Origin: Candidatus Rokuibacteriota bacterium | GTDB taxonomy: Bacteria > Methylomirabilota > Methylomirabilia > Rokubacteriales > CSP1-6 | Direction of reading: 5' to 3' | DNA: 64,000 nt | NCBI GenBank assembly: GCA_003221695.1 | Contig: QHSX01000054.1 | Location: forward strand, 1 to 64,000 | Shown: positions 16,249 through 24,600 of the stretch, one piece after another | Numbering within the stretch: the stretch's first letter is position 1 | Layout of the letters: each line of letters begins with the position of its first letter | Position numbers and translations under genes: made by a program | Notes under the pieces: generated by a model | The model's database searches: none | What the model was told of the DNA's origin: nothing | The model's input: the letters and a program-made list of their open reading frames with translations, nothing else

Positions 16249-17235
16249 ATGAGCCGCGTCATCGGAGCGCTCTACCGTCTTCTCTACGACGGCATCCTCT
16301 GCCGCCTCCCGGAGCCCACCGCGGTCGCGCTCGGCCAGACGGCGCTGCGCCTCCTGCCGTGGGACCGGCTCTCGGTCTTCCGCCTCGACGACCGGCGGCT
16401 CGCCGTCACCCTCGGCGGCGTGCGGCTGCCCAACCCGCTCATCCTCGCGGCGATGTACTACGATCCGCGGATCCTCCGCCGCGCGATGGGCCTCGGCTTC
16501 GGCGCCGTCACCACCAAGTCCATCACGGTCGATCCGCGACCCGGCCATCCCGCGCCCAACCTGGCGCGCGTCCGGACCGCGGCGGGCCCGGGGCTCGTCA
16601 ACTGCAACGGGTTTCAGAACCCGGGGCTCGAGCGCTTCCGCGCCACCCTCGCTCGGCTTCCGCATCGCGTGCCCCTCATCGTGAGCGTGGCTGGCGAGTC
16701 CGTGAGCGACTATGTCACGCTCGTCACAGCGCTCGGCCCGGCGGCTGACCTGGTCGAGTTCAACATCTCGTCGCCGAACACGCGGCTCGTCTACGAGTGG
16801 AGCAAGAAGCCACGCGAGCTCGTGGCCCTGCTCCGGGCGGTACGGGCCGCCACGAACAAGCCCCTCATCGTGAAGCTCTCGCCCGACTTCGCCGACGCGA
16901 ACGAGTTCGAGATCATCCCGGCGGCCCTCGAGGCGGGGATTCGCATCGTCAATTACGGCAACACGCGGTCGGTCGAGGACCGTCGCCTTTCGCAGGGATC
17001 GGGCGGGCTCTCCGGGCCCGAGATCTTCCCCGTGACGCTCGAGAATCTGCGTCGGACGCGCGCGCGCTTCGGCCGAGAGCTCGAGATCATCGCCACCGGT
17101 GGGGTGGACTCGCCGGAGAAGGCGCGCCGGTTGCTCCGCGAGGGGGCGACCGCCGTCGGCTACTTCACCGGATTCATCACGCGCGGTCCTATTCTGGCGC
17201 GCGAGATCCTAGAGTCCCTCCGCGCCGATCGCTGA
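16249..17235 (+). CDS. pyrD: Dihydroorotate dehydrogenase-type flavoprotein
   Basis: Starting at the ATG 16249 the protein has 328 residues, similar to class 2 PyrD. Family features: TTKSITVDPRPG near residue 88, LVNCNGFQNPG, the catalytic-base region FNISSPNTR with Ser as in class 2 enzymes, VKLSPDF with the FMN lysine, and IATGGVDSPEKARRLL at the phosphate site. The N-terminal helix (VIGALYRLLYDGILCRLP) resembles the membrane-associating helix of quinone-dependent enzymes. It would oxidise dihydroorotate to orotate in pyrimidine synthesis. No other pyr gene is nearby, so a related flavoprotein role remains possible. The open frame upstream to 16177 is probably not translated. Confidence 0.75.
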   Translation: MSRVIGALYRLLYDGILCRLPEPTAVALGQTALRLLPWDRLSVFRLDDRRLAVTLGGVRLPNPLILAAMYYDPRILRRAMGLGFGAVTTKSITVDPRPGHPAPNLARVRTAAGPGLVNCNGFQNPGLERFRATLARLPHRVPLIVSVAGESVSDYVTLVTALGPAADLVEFNISSPNTRLVYEWSKKPRELVALLRAVRAATNKPLIVKLSPDFADANEFEIIPAALEAGIRIVNYGNTRSVEDRRLSQGSGGLSGPEIFPVTLENLRRTRARFGRELEIIATGGVDSPEKARRLLREGATAVGYFTGFITRGPILAREILESLRADR

Positions 17236-17568
17236 GGGGCGCGCCGAGGGCATGAAAAATGTACACAGCTTATCCACTTGTCCACATCTATCCACCGGCG
17301 ACGAAATCGCCCGGGTGGATGCGCTCTCGCGGCCGGGGCCGCGAAATATGACGATCCATTGGTCCACGAAGAGCACCACCCCAAAGATTCGCCGATTCCA
17401 CGCGGCCCGGAGCCTCGCGCCGCGCGTGCGCGCGCATTTCTAGCGGACAAACGAATCCTTGACACTTAAATCACGACGCTCGTAAGGTTGGCAGGCCATG
17501 ATCTTTGCCCAACAGCCGTCCCTCGGTCACTCCCGACCGGCGCAGCGTAACCAGAGGTCAATGCGACG
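17236..17568. other. Non-coding gap with a DnaA-box-like cluster
   Basis: This 333-base gap holds three closely spaced DnaA-box-like sites. TTATCCACT (17270-17278) and TTGTCCACA (17278-17286) each match eight of nine bases of TTATCCACA. CTATCCACC (17288-17296) matches seven of nine. All are in the same orientation, 8-10 bases apart. A promoter-like TTGACA lies at 17459. I see no long AT-rich stretch and no dnaA, dnaN, gyrB or parAB gene nearby. The rest of the gap shows nothing recognisable. Confidence 0.5.
17459..17488 (+). promoter_or_regulatory. Candidate sigma-70 promoter
   Basis: A perfect TTGACA (17459-17464) is followed after 18 bases by TAAGGT (17483-17488), which keeps the T, A and final T of the -10. 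The next gene on this strand starts at 17569, leaving a leader of about 75 bases. The -10 is weak, so activation may be needed. Confidence 0.35.
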
Positions 17569-17811
17569 ATGGAAGGCAGTCGGAAACCGCTCGCAAAGGT
17601 GGAAGGGCGGCGGCGCCTGCGCTTGAGCGGCGTTACCGTCGCATGGCGCGGCACGCCGAACCTCGACGATTGGGTGGCGTACATCGTGAACGGCACTCGA
17701 TCGAAGAAGCTGATCCTCGCGGACCACGCCAGCGAGCGGAAGGTGAAGACGCTTCTCTCCCGTCTGCAGGCCCTGCCGAAGAAGGGGATCGAGAAGCTGG
17801 CGAAGGGCTGA
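17569..17811 (+). CDS. Small basic hypothetical protein
   Basis: This 80-residue protein starts at ATG 17569 with a GAGG about ten bases upstream. It is rich in Lys and Arg and contains a central VTVAWRGTPNLDDWVAYI and a C-terminal KVKTLLSRLQALPKKGIEKL. I do not recognise it. There is no signal peptide, helix-turn-helix motif or metal-binding cluster that I can see. It stands alone between a candidate promoter and a convergent VOC gene that ends 6 bases after it. The codon pattern fits a real gene, but its reality is not certain. Confidence 0.5.
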   Translation: MEGSRKPLAKVEGRRRLRLSGVTVAWRGTPNLDDWVAYIVNGTRSKKLILADHASERKVKTLLSRLQALPKKGIEKLAKG

Positions 17812-17817
17812 GGCGCC

Positions 17818-18267
17818 TCAGAGCTCGAGCGGCTCGACGGTCGCCACCGCGGCCGGGTCCTCCCGCCAGATCGCGGGATCGGTGTCCACGAACAGCTCGA
17901 GTCCGTGGCCGTCCGGATCGGTCAGGTAGATCGACTTGCTCACGCGGTGGTCGGCGAGCCTCAACGGGGTGACCCCGTGGGCCTCGAGGTGGGCCTTGGC
18001 CGCACGGAGCTCTTCGAGCCGGTCGCCGATCTTGAGCGCCACGTGGTAGAGCCCCACGGCGTCGCTCGCCGGCGCGGCAGCGTGCTTGCCGACCTCGAGG
18101 AGTGCGAGGTCATGGTGGTTCGCGCCGGTGGCCGAGAAGAAAGCCATGCGGTTCCGGTACCGGGCCACCTCCTTCAGGCCGATCACCTCCCGGTAGAACC
18201 GCGCCGACCGCTCGAGGTCCCGGACCTTGAGGACGACGTGTCCCACGCCCCTCGGGTTGATCCCCAT
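17818..18267 (-). CDS. VOC-family (glyoxalase/extradiol dioxygenase-like) metalloprotein
   Basis: The 149-residue protein is one vicinal oxygen chelate module of two beta-alpha-beta-beta-beta units. The likely metal ligands are H10 (in VGHVVLKV), H75 (in LYHVALKI) and E125 (in HGLELF). ANHHDLALLE around residue 50 and YLTDPDGHGLE are typical of the catechol-2,3-dioxygenase-like branch. Such single-module proteins act as dioxygenases, isomerases or resistance proteins; the substrate is not evident. The ATG at 18267 is used because the frame beyond it is antisense-like. It lies 6 bases downstream of the radC stop and probably shares its transcript. Confidence 0.82.
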   Translation of the reverse strand: MGINPRGVGHVVLKVRDLERSARFYREVIGLKEVARYRNRMAFFSATGANHHDLALLEVGKHAAAPASDAVGLYHVALKIGDRLEELRAAKAHLEAHGVTPLRLADHRVSKSIYLTDPDGHGLELFVDTDPAIWREDPAAVATVEPLEL

Positions 18268-18272
18268 GGCGC

Positions 18273-18947
18273 CTAGATGATACCGCGTTCGGCGAGACTG
18301 ATGAAGCGGCCGTGGCCGATCACCAAGTGATCGTGGACACGGAGCTCCAGGAGGCGAGCGCACTCGACGAGCTGGCGCGTCAGGCGAATGTCCTCGCGGC
18401 TCGGCGTCGGGTCGCCGCTCGGATGGTTGTGGAGCAGGATCACCGAGGCCGCCGACTCGAGGATGGCCGGCTTGAACACCAGGTACGGATGAACCAGGCT
18501 CGCCGACAGCGTCCCCTCGGAGATGACGCGATCCCGCAGGAGCCCGTTCTGCGCGTCGAGCAGCGCCACACGGAAGACCTCGCGCGTGAGGTCCTCCATG
18601 AGCGGCGCGAACGCCGCGTAGGCCTCGGCGGGGCTCGAGAGGACGATGCGCACGCCCGGCCGGCGCGCCCGGAGCCGTCGTGTGAGCTCGAACGTCGCGG
18701 CCAGGCGCGCGGCCTTTGCGGGCCCGACGCCCGCGACCCCCGCGAGCTCGGTCACGTCGCGCGCGGCGACCTCCGCGAGCGAGCCATAGGCCGCGAGCAT
18801 CTCGCGCGCCACGTCGACCGCGCTCCGGCCGCGCGTGCCCGACCCGAGCTGGATCGCGAGGAGCTCGGCATCGGCCAGCGCCTCCGGCCCGTTCCAGTAC
18901 AGGCGCTCCCGCGGGCGCTCGGCCTCGGGCCACCGTTCGATCGTCAT
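18273..18947 (-). CDS. radC: RadC-family JAB1/MPN domain protein
   Basis: Using the ATG at 18947 the protein has 224 residues and begins like other RadC proteins (MTIERWPEAERPRERL); an ATG at 19004 is a longer alternative. An N-terminal helix-hairpin-helix part has VAGVGPAKAARLAA. The C-terminal JAB domain carries the metal motif HNHPSGDPTPSRED with the H-x-H-x(n)-S-x2-D ligands and an upstream Glu in SEGTLSASLVHP. Despite its name, RadC has no established role in radiation repair; a nuclease or deubiquitinase-like hydrolase activity is suspected. Confidence 0.9.
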   Translation of the reverse strand: MTIERWPEAERPRERLYWNGPEALADAELLAIQLGSGTRGRSAVDVAREMLAAYGSLAEVAARDVTELAGVAGVGPAKAARLAATFELTRRLRARRPGVRIVLSSPAEAYAAFAPLMEDLTREVFRVALLDAQNGLLRDRVISEGTLSASLVHPYLVFKPAILESAASVILLHNHPSGDPTPSREDIRLTRQLVECARLLELRVHDHLVIGHGRFISLAERGII

Positions 18948-19072
18948 GAGGTTCCGTACGCCGACCGGCACGCCGACGTCAACGCGCAGATTTTGATACG
19001 GCATCGGACACCGCGCCCAGCGCGGCGCCCGCGCCCGGACCGTGGCACAATCGGCGCTCGGGAGGTGCGGTG

Positions 19073-20506
19073 ATGAGCGGGTTCGCCGACTTCGAGCGCT
19101 ACGACGCAGTGGGACTCGCCGACCTCGTCCGCCGCGGCAAGGTCACGCCGGCCGACCTGCTCGACGCCGCGATCGATCGCGTTGAGGCGCGCAATCCGGT
19201 CGTGAACGCCGTCGTCATCAAGCTCTACGACTACGGCCGCCGCGCGATCGCCGACGGCCTGCCCGACGGCCCGCTCCGCGGTGTGCCCTTCCTCGTCAAG
19301 GATCTGACGGCATCGATCGCGGGCGTCCCGATGACGCGTGGCTCGAAGTTCTTCGCCGGCTCACCGCCGCCCGCCGCCGACAGCGAGCACGTCCGGCGCC
19401 TCAAGCGCGCGGGCCTCGTCATCTTCGGCCGGACCAACACGTGCGAGATGGGGCTCTCCCTCACCTGTGAGCCGCAGCTCCATGGGCCGACGAAGAACCC
19501 GTGGGATCCGACACGCATCTCCGGCGGCTCGAGCGGCGGCGCCGCCGCCGCGGTCGGCGCGCGCATGCTGCCGACGGCTCACGCGACCGACGGCTTCGGC
19601 TCGATCCGTGCCCCCGCGGCGTGCTGTGGGCTCGTAGGCCTCAAGCCGACGCGCGCCCGCAACACGATGGCGCCCTACCTCGGCGAGGGCCTCGGCGGCC
19701 TCTCCGCCGAGCACGCGGTGACGCTCACGGTTCGGGACTCGGCGGCGCTCCTCGACGCGACGGCCGGGGCGGCCCCTGGTGACCCGTATGCCGCGCCGCC
19801 GCAGGCGCGGACGTTCCGGGAGGAGGTGGGCGCCGACCCCGGCGCCCTCAGGATCGCCTTCACCTCGCTCGCGCCGAACGGCGCCAAGGTCGAGGCCGAG
19901 AGCTCGCGCGTCCTCGTCGAGACCGCGAAGCTCTGCGCCGATCTCGGCCACCGCGTCGAGGAGGCGGATCCGGAAGTCGACCGCGCGGCCGTCGTCCCGA
20001 CCTTCATGACGATCGTCGCGGCGAACACCGTCGTGAATTTGGGAACCCACCCGACCGCGGGCCGCCCGCCGCGGCCCGACGAGGTCGAGAGGATCACCTG
20101 GGGGACGGCGAAGCTCGGCGAGAAGGTCAGCGGCGCCGACTACGTCCGCGCGATCCAGACGGCCCACCGCCTCGGTCGGCAGATGGCCGCCTTCCACGCG
20201 CGCTGGGACGTCTTGCTGACGCCGGGGCTCGCGACCCTACCTCCGAAGCTCGGCTGGATCGACATGATGATGGACGACGTGGACGAGTACTGGCGGCGCG
20301 TCTTCGCCTTCTCGCCGTTCACGGTCTGGTTCAACTTGACCGGCCAGCCGGCGATCGTCCTCCCGCTCGGGCGTTCGGCCACCGGCCTGCCCGTCGCCGT
20401 CCAGCTCGTCGCGCGCGGCGGGGATGAGGCGACGCTCTTCCGCCTGGCCGCGCAGCTCGAGGCGGTGCGCCCGTGGCTCGACCGGAGACCGGCCCTCGTC
20501 GGCTAG
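19073..20506 (+). CDS. Amidase signature family protein
   Basis: The 477-residue enzyme has the Ser-Ser-Lys amidase layout: Lys in VPFLVKDL, the glycine/serine-rich RISGGSSGGAAAAV and the nucleophile region ATDGFGSIRAPA. In most amidases the last motif reads DTGGSIR or DGGGSIR; here a bulky Phe replaces one Gly just before the nucleophilic Ser environment. GGAGG lies just upstream of both GTG 19070 and ATG 19073. The C-terminal half has FSPFTVWFNLTGQPAIVLP, typical of amidases acting on small carboxamides. Substrate unknown. No GatB or GatC gene is nearby, so a tRNA amidotransferase role is unlikely. Confidence 0.85.
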   Translation: MSGFADFERYDAVGLADLVRRGKVTPADLLDAAIDRVEARNPVVNAVVIKLYDYGRRAIADGLPDGPLRGVPFLVKDLTASIAGVPMTRGSKFFAGSPPPAADSEHVRRLKRAGLVIFGRTNTCEMGLSLTCEPQLHGPTKNPWDPTRISGGSSGGAAAAVGARMLPTAHATDGFGSIRAPAACCGLVGLKPTRARNTMAPYLGEGLGGLSAEHAVTLTVRDSAALLDATAGAAPGDPYAAPPQARTFREEVGADPGALRIAFTSLAPNGAKVEAESSRVLVETAKLCADLGHRVEEADPEVDRAAVVPTFMTIVAANTVVNLGTHPTAGRPPRPDEVERITWGTAKLGEKVSGADYVRAIQTAHRLGRQMAAFHARWDVLLTPGLATLPPKLGWIDMMMDDVDEYWRRVFAFSPFTVWFNLTGQPAIVLPLGRSATGLPVAVQLVARGGDEATLFRLAAQLEAVRPWLDRRPALVG

Positions 20507-20516
20507 CGCGGGCGCG

Positions 20517-21158
20517 GTGAGCGAGGATGCCGGTCAGGCCGACCTCGCGGCGAAGTACGACCGCATCGCCGAGAAGTACGCGGCGGCCTTCTTCGACGAG
20601 CTGGAGAAGAAGCCCTTCGACCGCGCCCGGCTCGATCGCTTCGCGGCGGCGGTCGCCGGCCGCGGCCGGGTGGGGGACGTGGGCTGCGGGCCCGGCCACG
20701 TCGGGCGTTATCTCGCGGCGCGCGGCGTCGACGTCTTCGGCCTCGACCTCTCGCCCCGGATGGTCGAGCTGGCGAGGCGCCGCAATCCCGGGATCCCCTT
20801 CGAGCAGGGCGACATGCTGGCCCTGGCGCTCGCCGACGCGTCGCTCGCGGGGATCGTCGCCTTCTACTCGCTGATCCACCTCGCACGCGACACGGTCGCG
20901 CGCGCCCTCGGTGAGCTGACGCGCGTCCTCGTCCCGGGCGGCCGGCTGCTGATCGCGTTTCACGGGGGCTCGGGCCACGTTCACGCGGAGGACTGGTTCG
21001 GCGAGAAGATCTCGATCACCGCCACGCTCTTCGAGCCCGACGAGATGCGCGACTACCTGGAGGCGGCGGGACTCGCCGTGGACGACGTCACCGCGCGCGA
21101 CCCCTACGACTTCGAGTATCCGACCCGCCGCGTCTACGCCGCGGGAACGAAGCGGTAG
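20517..21158 (+). CDS. Class I SAM-dependent methyltransferase
   Basis: Starting at GTG 20517, 11 bases after the amidase stop, the protein has 213 residues. Motif I is VGDVGCGPGHVGRYLA, followed by the acidic end of strand 2 in VFGLDLSPRMVELA. The post-motif region EQGDMLALALADASLAG and LVPGGRLLIAFH complete a Rossmann methyltransferase of the Methyltransf_11/25 type. The substrate is unknown. Its last 25 bases overlap the convergent metallo-beta-lactamase gene, an overlap of two real coding ends. Confidence 0.82.
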   Translation: MSEDAGQADLAAKYDRIAEKYAAAFFDELEKKPFDRARLDRFAAAVAGRGRVGDVGCGPGHVGRYLAARGVDVFGLDLSPRMVELARRRNPGIPFEQGDMLALALADASLAGIVAFYSLIHLARDTVARALGELTRVLVPGGRLLIAFHGGSGHVHAEDWFGEKISITATLFEPDEMRDYLEAAGLAVDDVTARDPYDFEYPTRRVYAAGTKR

Positions 21159-21982
21159 CCGCCGTCCCCGCGGACGATGAAGCCCGCCGTCGGGAAATGC
21201 GCGGCCAGAATCAGGACGCCGGAGTCGGCGTGGACCTCGACGAACGCACGGCGCGTGTCGCGCGCCCGCGCGGGGTCGTCGCAGAAGCGGCTCGACCACT
21301 GCGGCTCGGCGACCTGCACCGTGCGATGCATGAGGTCACCGGAGAAGACCGCGTCCCCCGCGGACGTGCGGAGGCGGACCGCGACGTGGCCCGGCGTGTG
21401 TCCCGGCGTCGGCTCGAGGCGGAGCCACTCGTCCACGGTGTAGTCGGCCTCCACGAGGGCCGCCTGGCCCGCCTCGACGACCGGCACCACGCTGTCGGCG
21501 ATGCACGCGTCCTTCTCGTGCCGCCAGAACTCCCACTCCTCGCCCGCGAAGACGTAGCGCGCATTCGGGAACGTCGGCACCCAGCGGTCGCCCACGCGCC
21601 GCGTGTTCCAGCCGACGTGGTCCACGTGGAGGTGCGTGCACAGGACGACGTCCACCTGTTCGGGCGTCACGCCCGCCGCGCGCAGGTCGTCGAGGTACGA
21701 GCCCCGGCGCATGTGCCAGGCGGGCGAGTCGTCGCGCGGCTTGTCGTTGCCGATGCCCGTGTCGATCAGCACGGTGTGGCGGGGCGTCCTCACGACGTAG
21801 GTGCCGATGCGCGAGCCGAGGTCGCCGGTCCGGTCGTCCCAGAAGTGCGGCCGGAGCCAGTGGTGGTGGCGCGCGATCACGTCTGGCGTTGCGTCCGGGA
21901 GCATGGACAGGGTCGGGAACGACGAGCGGTCGAGCTCGATGACGCGGCTGACGGTGACGTCGCCAAGCGTGAGCGGGCTCAT
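21134..21982 (-). CDS. MBL-fold metallohydrolase (lactonase-like)
   Basis: The 282-residue protein has THLHVDHVGW (metal motif HxHxDH at 117-122), a later His in TPGHTPGHVAV, Asp in VFSGDLMH and a C-terminal AAHFPTAGF with the last His. The layout matches the AHL lactonase/quercetin-like MBL group that opens lactone or ester bonds. Its ATG overlaps the TGA of the upstream LLM monooxygenase gene (ATGA). Linkage to a monooxygenase that could make lactones and to an enoyl-CoA hydratase suggests a shared catabolic route. This is inferred from position only. Confidence 0.85.
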   Translation of the reverse strand: MSPLTLGDVTVSRVIELDRSSFPTLSMLPDATPDVIARHHHWLRPHFWDDRTGDLGSRIGTYVVRTPRHTVLIDTGIGNDKPRDDSPAWHMRRGSYLDDLRAAGVTPEQVDVVLCTHLHVDHVGWNTRRVGDRWVPTFPNARYVFAGEEWEFWRHEKDACIADSVVPVVEAGQAALVEADYTVDEWLRLEPTPGHTPGHVAVRLRTSAGDAVFSGDLMHRTVQVAEPQWSSRFCDDPARARDTRRAFVEVHADSGVLILAAHFPTAGFIVRGDGGYRFVPAA

Positions 21983-23022
21983 GCGAACCGTGGCATCACC
22001 TTTTCGCCGAACAGGCGCATGGACCTGACGATCCGGTCGTGGGGGACGCCGCCGCGGTTGAACGATCCCATGAGGTATGTGAGGCCGAGGGCCTCGTGAT
22101 GCTGGCGGATCTTGTCGGCGACCTCTTCGGGGTCGCCGCAGATCGCCGCCTGCTCGAGCGCCCGCTCGTCGGAGAGCGCGAGCAGATTCTCGCGCACGCG
22201 TCTGTAGAACTTGTACTGCTCGGGCGGGACGCCGGCGGAATCGGCGATGAGGTCGGCCTGGGTGCGAAAGAACCACCGCGTCGGCTCTCTGAGATCGTCC
22301 CGCGCCTGCTTCGAGGTGTCGGCGACGTGGATGATCTTGTTCATCGCGATGTCGCCGCCCGCGTCGGTCCCGTGGGTCTCGCGCCACGCCGCCCGGTAGG
22401 CGTCGAAGTTCTTCCGGAGGATGTCCCACGGCGTGAAGGAGGGCGCGGTCAGGATCTTGAAGCCCTTTCGCGCGGCCAGCGTATAGGTGTCGGGGGAGAC
22501 CGCCGCCGTCCAGAAGGGCGGGTGCGGCTTCTGCAGGGGTCTCGGCAGGACCCGGACGTCGCGCACGGTGTAGAACTCGCCCTCGAACGTCACGCGTTCC
22601 TCGGTCCACGCGCGCCGAATGACCTCCAGGCACTCGTCGAACCGCTCGCGCGTCCGCTCCATCGAGACGCCGAATCCGCGGAACTCCTTGGGCTGGTAGC
22701 CGCGCCCGAGGCCGAAGTCGAGCCGCCCGCCCGAGAGGATGTCGACCATCGCCCATTCCTCGGCGATCCGGAGCGGGTGCGCGAAGGGCGCCACGACCAC
22801 GGAGGTGCCGATCCGCACGCGCCGCGTCTCGCGCGCGATCGCCGCGGCGAGGACCGCGAGCGACGGGCAGATGCCGTAGGACGAGAAGTGGTGCTCCGCG
22901 AGCCAGACCGCCTCGAAGCCCAGCTCGTCGGCCAGCCGCGCTTCCTCGAGCGCATCGGCATAGACTCCGGGCTCGGTCTGCCAGTCACGGAACGTCAGGA
23001 GCTCCTGGATACAGAACCGCAT
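21979..23022 (-). CDS. LLM-class (luciferase-like) flavin monooxygenase
   Basis: The chosen ATG at 23022 gives 347 residues, the usual size. Family landmarks are LADELGFEAVWLAEHHF near residue 30-46, RIGTSVVVAPFAHPLRIAEEW, LSGGRLDFGLGRGYQPKEF and PHPPFWTAAVSP. These enzymes use reduced flavin (FMNH2 or F420H2) to oxidise long-chain aldehydes, alkanes or sulfonates in a TIM barrel. No flavin reductase gene is adjacent. It is followed by an ATGA-coupled MBL hydrolase and preceded closely by an enoyl-CoA hydratase. Confidence 0.88.
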   Translation of the reverse strand: MRFCIQELLTFRDWQTEPGVYADALEEARLADELGFEAVWLAEHHFSSYGICPSLAVLAAAIARETRRVRIGTSVVVAPFAHPLRIAEEWAMVDILSGGRLDFGLGRGYQPKEFRGFGVSMERTRERFDECLEVIRRAWTEERVTFEGEFYTVRDVRVLPRPLQKPHPPFWTAAVSPDTYTLAARKGFKILTAPSFTPWDILRKNFDAYRAAWRETHGTDAGGDIAMNKIIHVADTSKQARDDLREPTRWFFRTQADLIADSAGVPPEQYKFYRRVRENLLALSDERALEQAAICGDPEEVADKIRQHHEALGLTYLMGSFNRGGVPHDRIVRSMRLFGEKVMPRFA

Positions 23023-23029
23023 CGACGCC

Positions 23030-23803
23030 TCACTCTCCTCGAAAGTCCGGCGTGCGCTTCTCGAGCATCGCCCGCACGCCCTCCCGAGCGTCACGACTCC
23101 GTCGTGCCTGTGCCGCCAGCGTGTCGAGGTCGGCGTGGGCGATCCCCTCACGCGGCGCGAGGGCGCGGAGGATCGTCTGCTTCATCCCCTGGAGCGACAG
23201 GGGCGCGTTCGCGGCGATCGTCCGCGTCACCTCGCCGACGACGCGCTCGAGCTCGGCCGCCGGCGTGACCTCGTGGACCATCCCGATCTCGTATGCCCGC
23301 CGGGCCGTCAGCGGCCGACCGACCATCAAGATTTGACGCGCCATCGCCGGGCCGACGATCTCCACGAGCTTCTGCCCGAGCGCGAACGGCACGACGAGCC
23401 CGAGCCGTGCCAGCGGCATCGCGAAGCGGGCGTGCTCGACCGCCACGCGGAGGTCGCAGTGGAGCGCCAGCTCCAGGCCGCCGGCGAACGCGTCGCCGTG
23501 GACGACGGCGAGCGTCGGGTGGCGGCACTGCTCGATCCGCCCAAGGACGGTCAGGACGCTCGCCTCCGGATCTGCCTGGGCGTCCTGCTGGCGCGCGAGG
23601 TCGTCGAGGTCCATTCCCGCGCAGAACGCGGGCCCGGCACCGCGGAGGACGACGACCCGCACCGCCGGGTCGCCCTCGAGCCGCTCGAAGGACGCGGCGA
23701 GGCCGTCGAGCAGCGCGCGGTTCAGCGCGTTCCGCTTCGCCGGGCGGTTGAGCGTCACCGTCCCGACGCCGTCGGCGACCGTGCACAGGAGTTCGTCGCC
23801 CAT
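23030..23803 (-). CDS. Enoyl-CoA hydratase/isomerase family protein
   Basis: From ATG 23803 the protein has 257 residues. It has the crotonase fold signature: NRPAKRNALN near the start, the oxyanion-hole stretches GAGPAFCAGMDLDDLA and GDAFAGGLELALHCDLRVA, and a trimerisation C-terminus. The GGLEL position that carries a catalytic Glu in classical hydratases has a Glu here. The second Glu site reads LARLGLVVPFALGQKL, unlike the usual ExxxG, so the reaction may be isomerisation or hydrolysis. It is the first of three closely spaced genes with LLM monooxygenase and MBL hydrolase. Confidence 0.85.
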   Translation of the reverse strand: MGDELLCTVADGVGTVTLNRPAKRNALNRALLDGLAASFERLEGDPAVRVVVLRGAGPAFCAGMDLDDLARQQDAQADPEASVLTVLGRIEQCRHPTLAVVHGDAFAGGLELALHCDLRVAVEHARFAMPLARLGLVVPFALGQKLVEIVGPAMARQILMVGRPLTARRAYEIGMVHEVTPAAELERVVGEVTRTIAANAPLSLQGMKQTILRALAPREGIAHADLDTLAAQARRSRDAREGVRAMLEKRTPDFRGE

Positions 23804-23822
23804 CGTGTACGTCCCCCCGCGA

Positions 23823-24539
23823 CTACGCGAGCGAGCCCACGACCAGGCGCTCGTGGAGCATGCTGAGCATCTCGTCCACGGCGGCGCACTGCCAGACGTG
23901 GAAGAACGGCGAGTCCAGCAGCTCGAAGAAGAGCCGCTCACCCCGTTTCCGGGTCTCGTCCTCCGTCTCGCCCGGCCGCGGCGCGCGCAGGTGGCCGACG
24001 ACCCGGTCCTTATGGTAGATCGCCGGGTACTCGACGTAGCGGCACAGGTACTCGAGCGCCTTGGTATAGAAGACGACCACCGGGATCGATTGCCAGGACT
24101 GGCCGTTCTTCACGTTCAGGAACTCGGCCATGAGCTCCGCGTTGCTGTCGGGCGCCTCGGCGAGCGACGGGGTCTGGCTCCGGCTGAAGCGCTGCCCGTC
24201 GCGGCGGAAGATCCTGAGCTCCATTCCGCCGGCCTCCGCGAGGCGCGCCAGCATCGGGAGGTCTCGCCGGCAGTCCGACGACCACTCCTCGGCGATCATC
24301 AGGACCTTGGCGGGGCCGTTCGGCTGCGCCGCGAGCCATCGGATCGCCGCGGCCTGCGCGTCGGTCAGCCGCGCAGACTCGTAGGCCTTCCGGAGGTACC
24401 CGCTCCAGTCCCGGCGCGCGGCGCCCTGCGAACCCTCGCGCTTGAGGTTCTCGGGGGTGCCGACGTAGGCGACATACTGGTCGAAGCTCATGCCCCTGGC
24501 GAACCGCTCGGGCGTGACGACGCTCTGCCGCGTCTCCAT
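23823..24539 (-). CDS. Thioredoxin-like fold protein, single-cysteine active site
   Basis: The 238-residue cytoplasmic protein has a thioredoxin-like core around residues 75-185. The active-site region is EEWSSDCRRDLP, where the first cysteine of CxxC is lacking: one Cys is preceded by Ser-Asp. A cis-Pro region IPVVVFYTK is seen later. The N-terminal 70 residues are a helical extension (SFDQYVAYVGTPENL). The single Cys suggests a monothiol or bacilliredoxin-like role rather than a dithiol reductase. It is 19 bases upstream of the enoyl-CoA hydratase start in the same direction. Confidence 0.7.
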   Translation of the reverse strand: METRQSVVTPERFARGMSFDQYVAYVGTPENLKREGSQGAARRDWSGYLRKAYESARLTDAQAAAIRWLAAQPNGPAKVLMIAEEWSSDCRRDLPMLARLAEAGGMELRIFRRDGQRFSRSQTPSLAEAPDSNAELMAEFLNVKNGQSWQSIPVVVFYTKALEYLCRYVEYPAIYHKDRVVGHLRAPRPGETEDETRKRGERLFFELLDSPFFHVWQCAAVDEMLSMLHERLVVGSLA

Positions 24540-24600
24540 GAGGGCCTCCCTGTCGTTGGGCGAACTCTAGCACGAGCCTCGGATCGCGACGCGGTTTCGA

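Noticed and set aside
17270-17296. Chromosome origin
   Set aside because: Only three sites, no long AT-rich region and no origin-associated genes are seen; kept only as a DnaA-box-like cluster.
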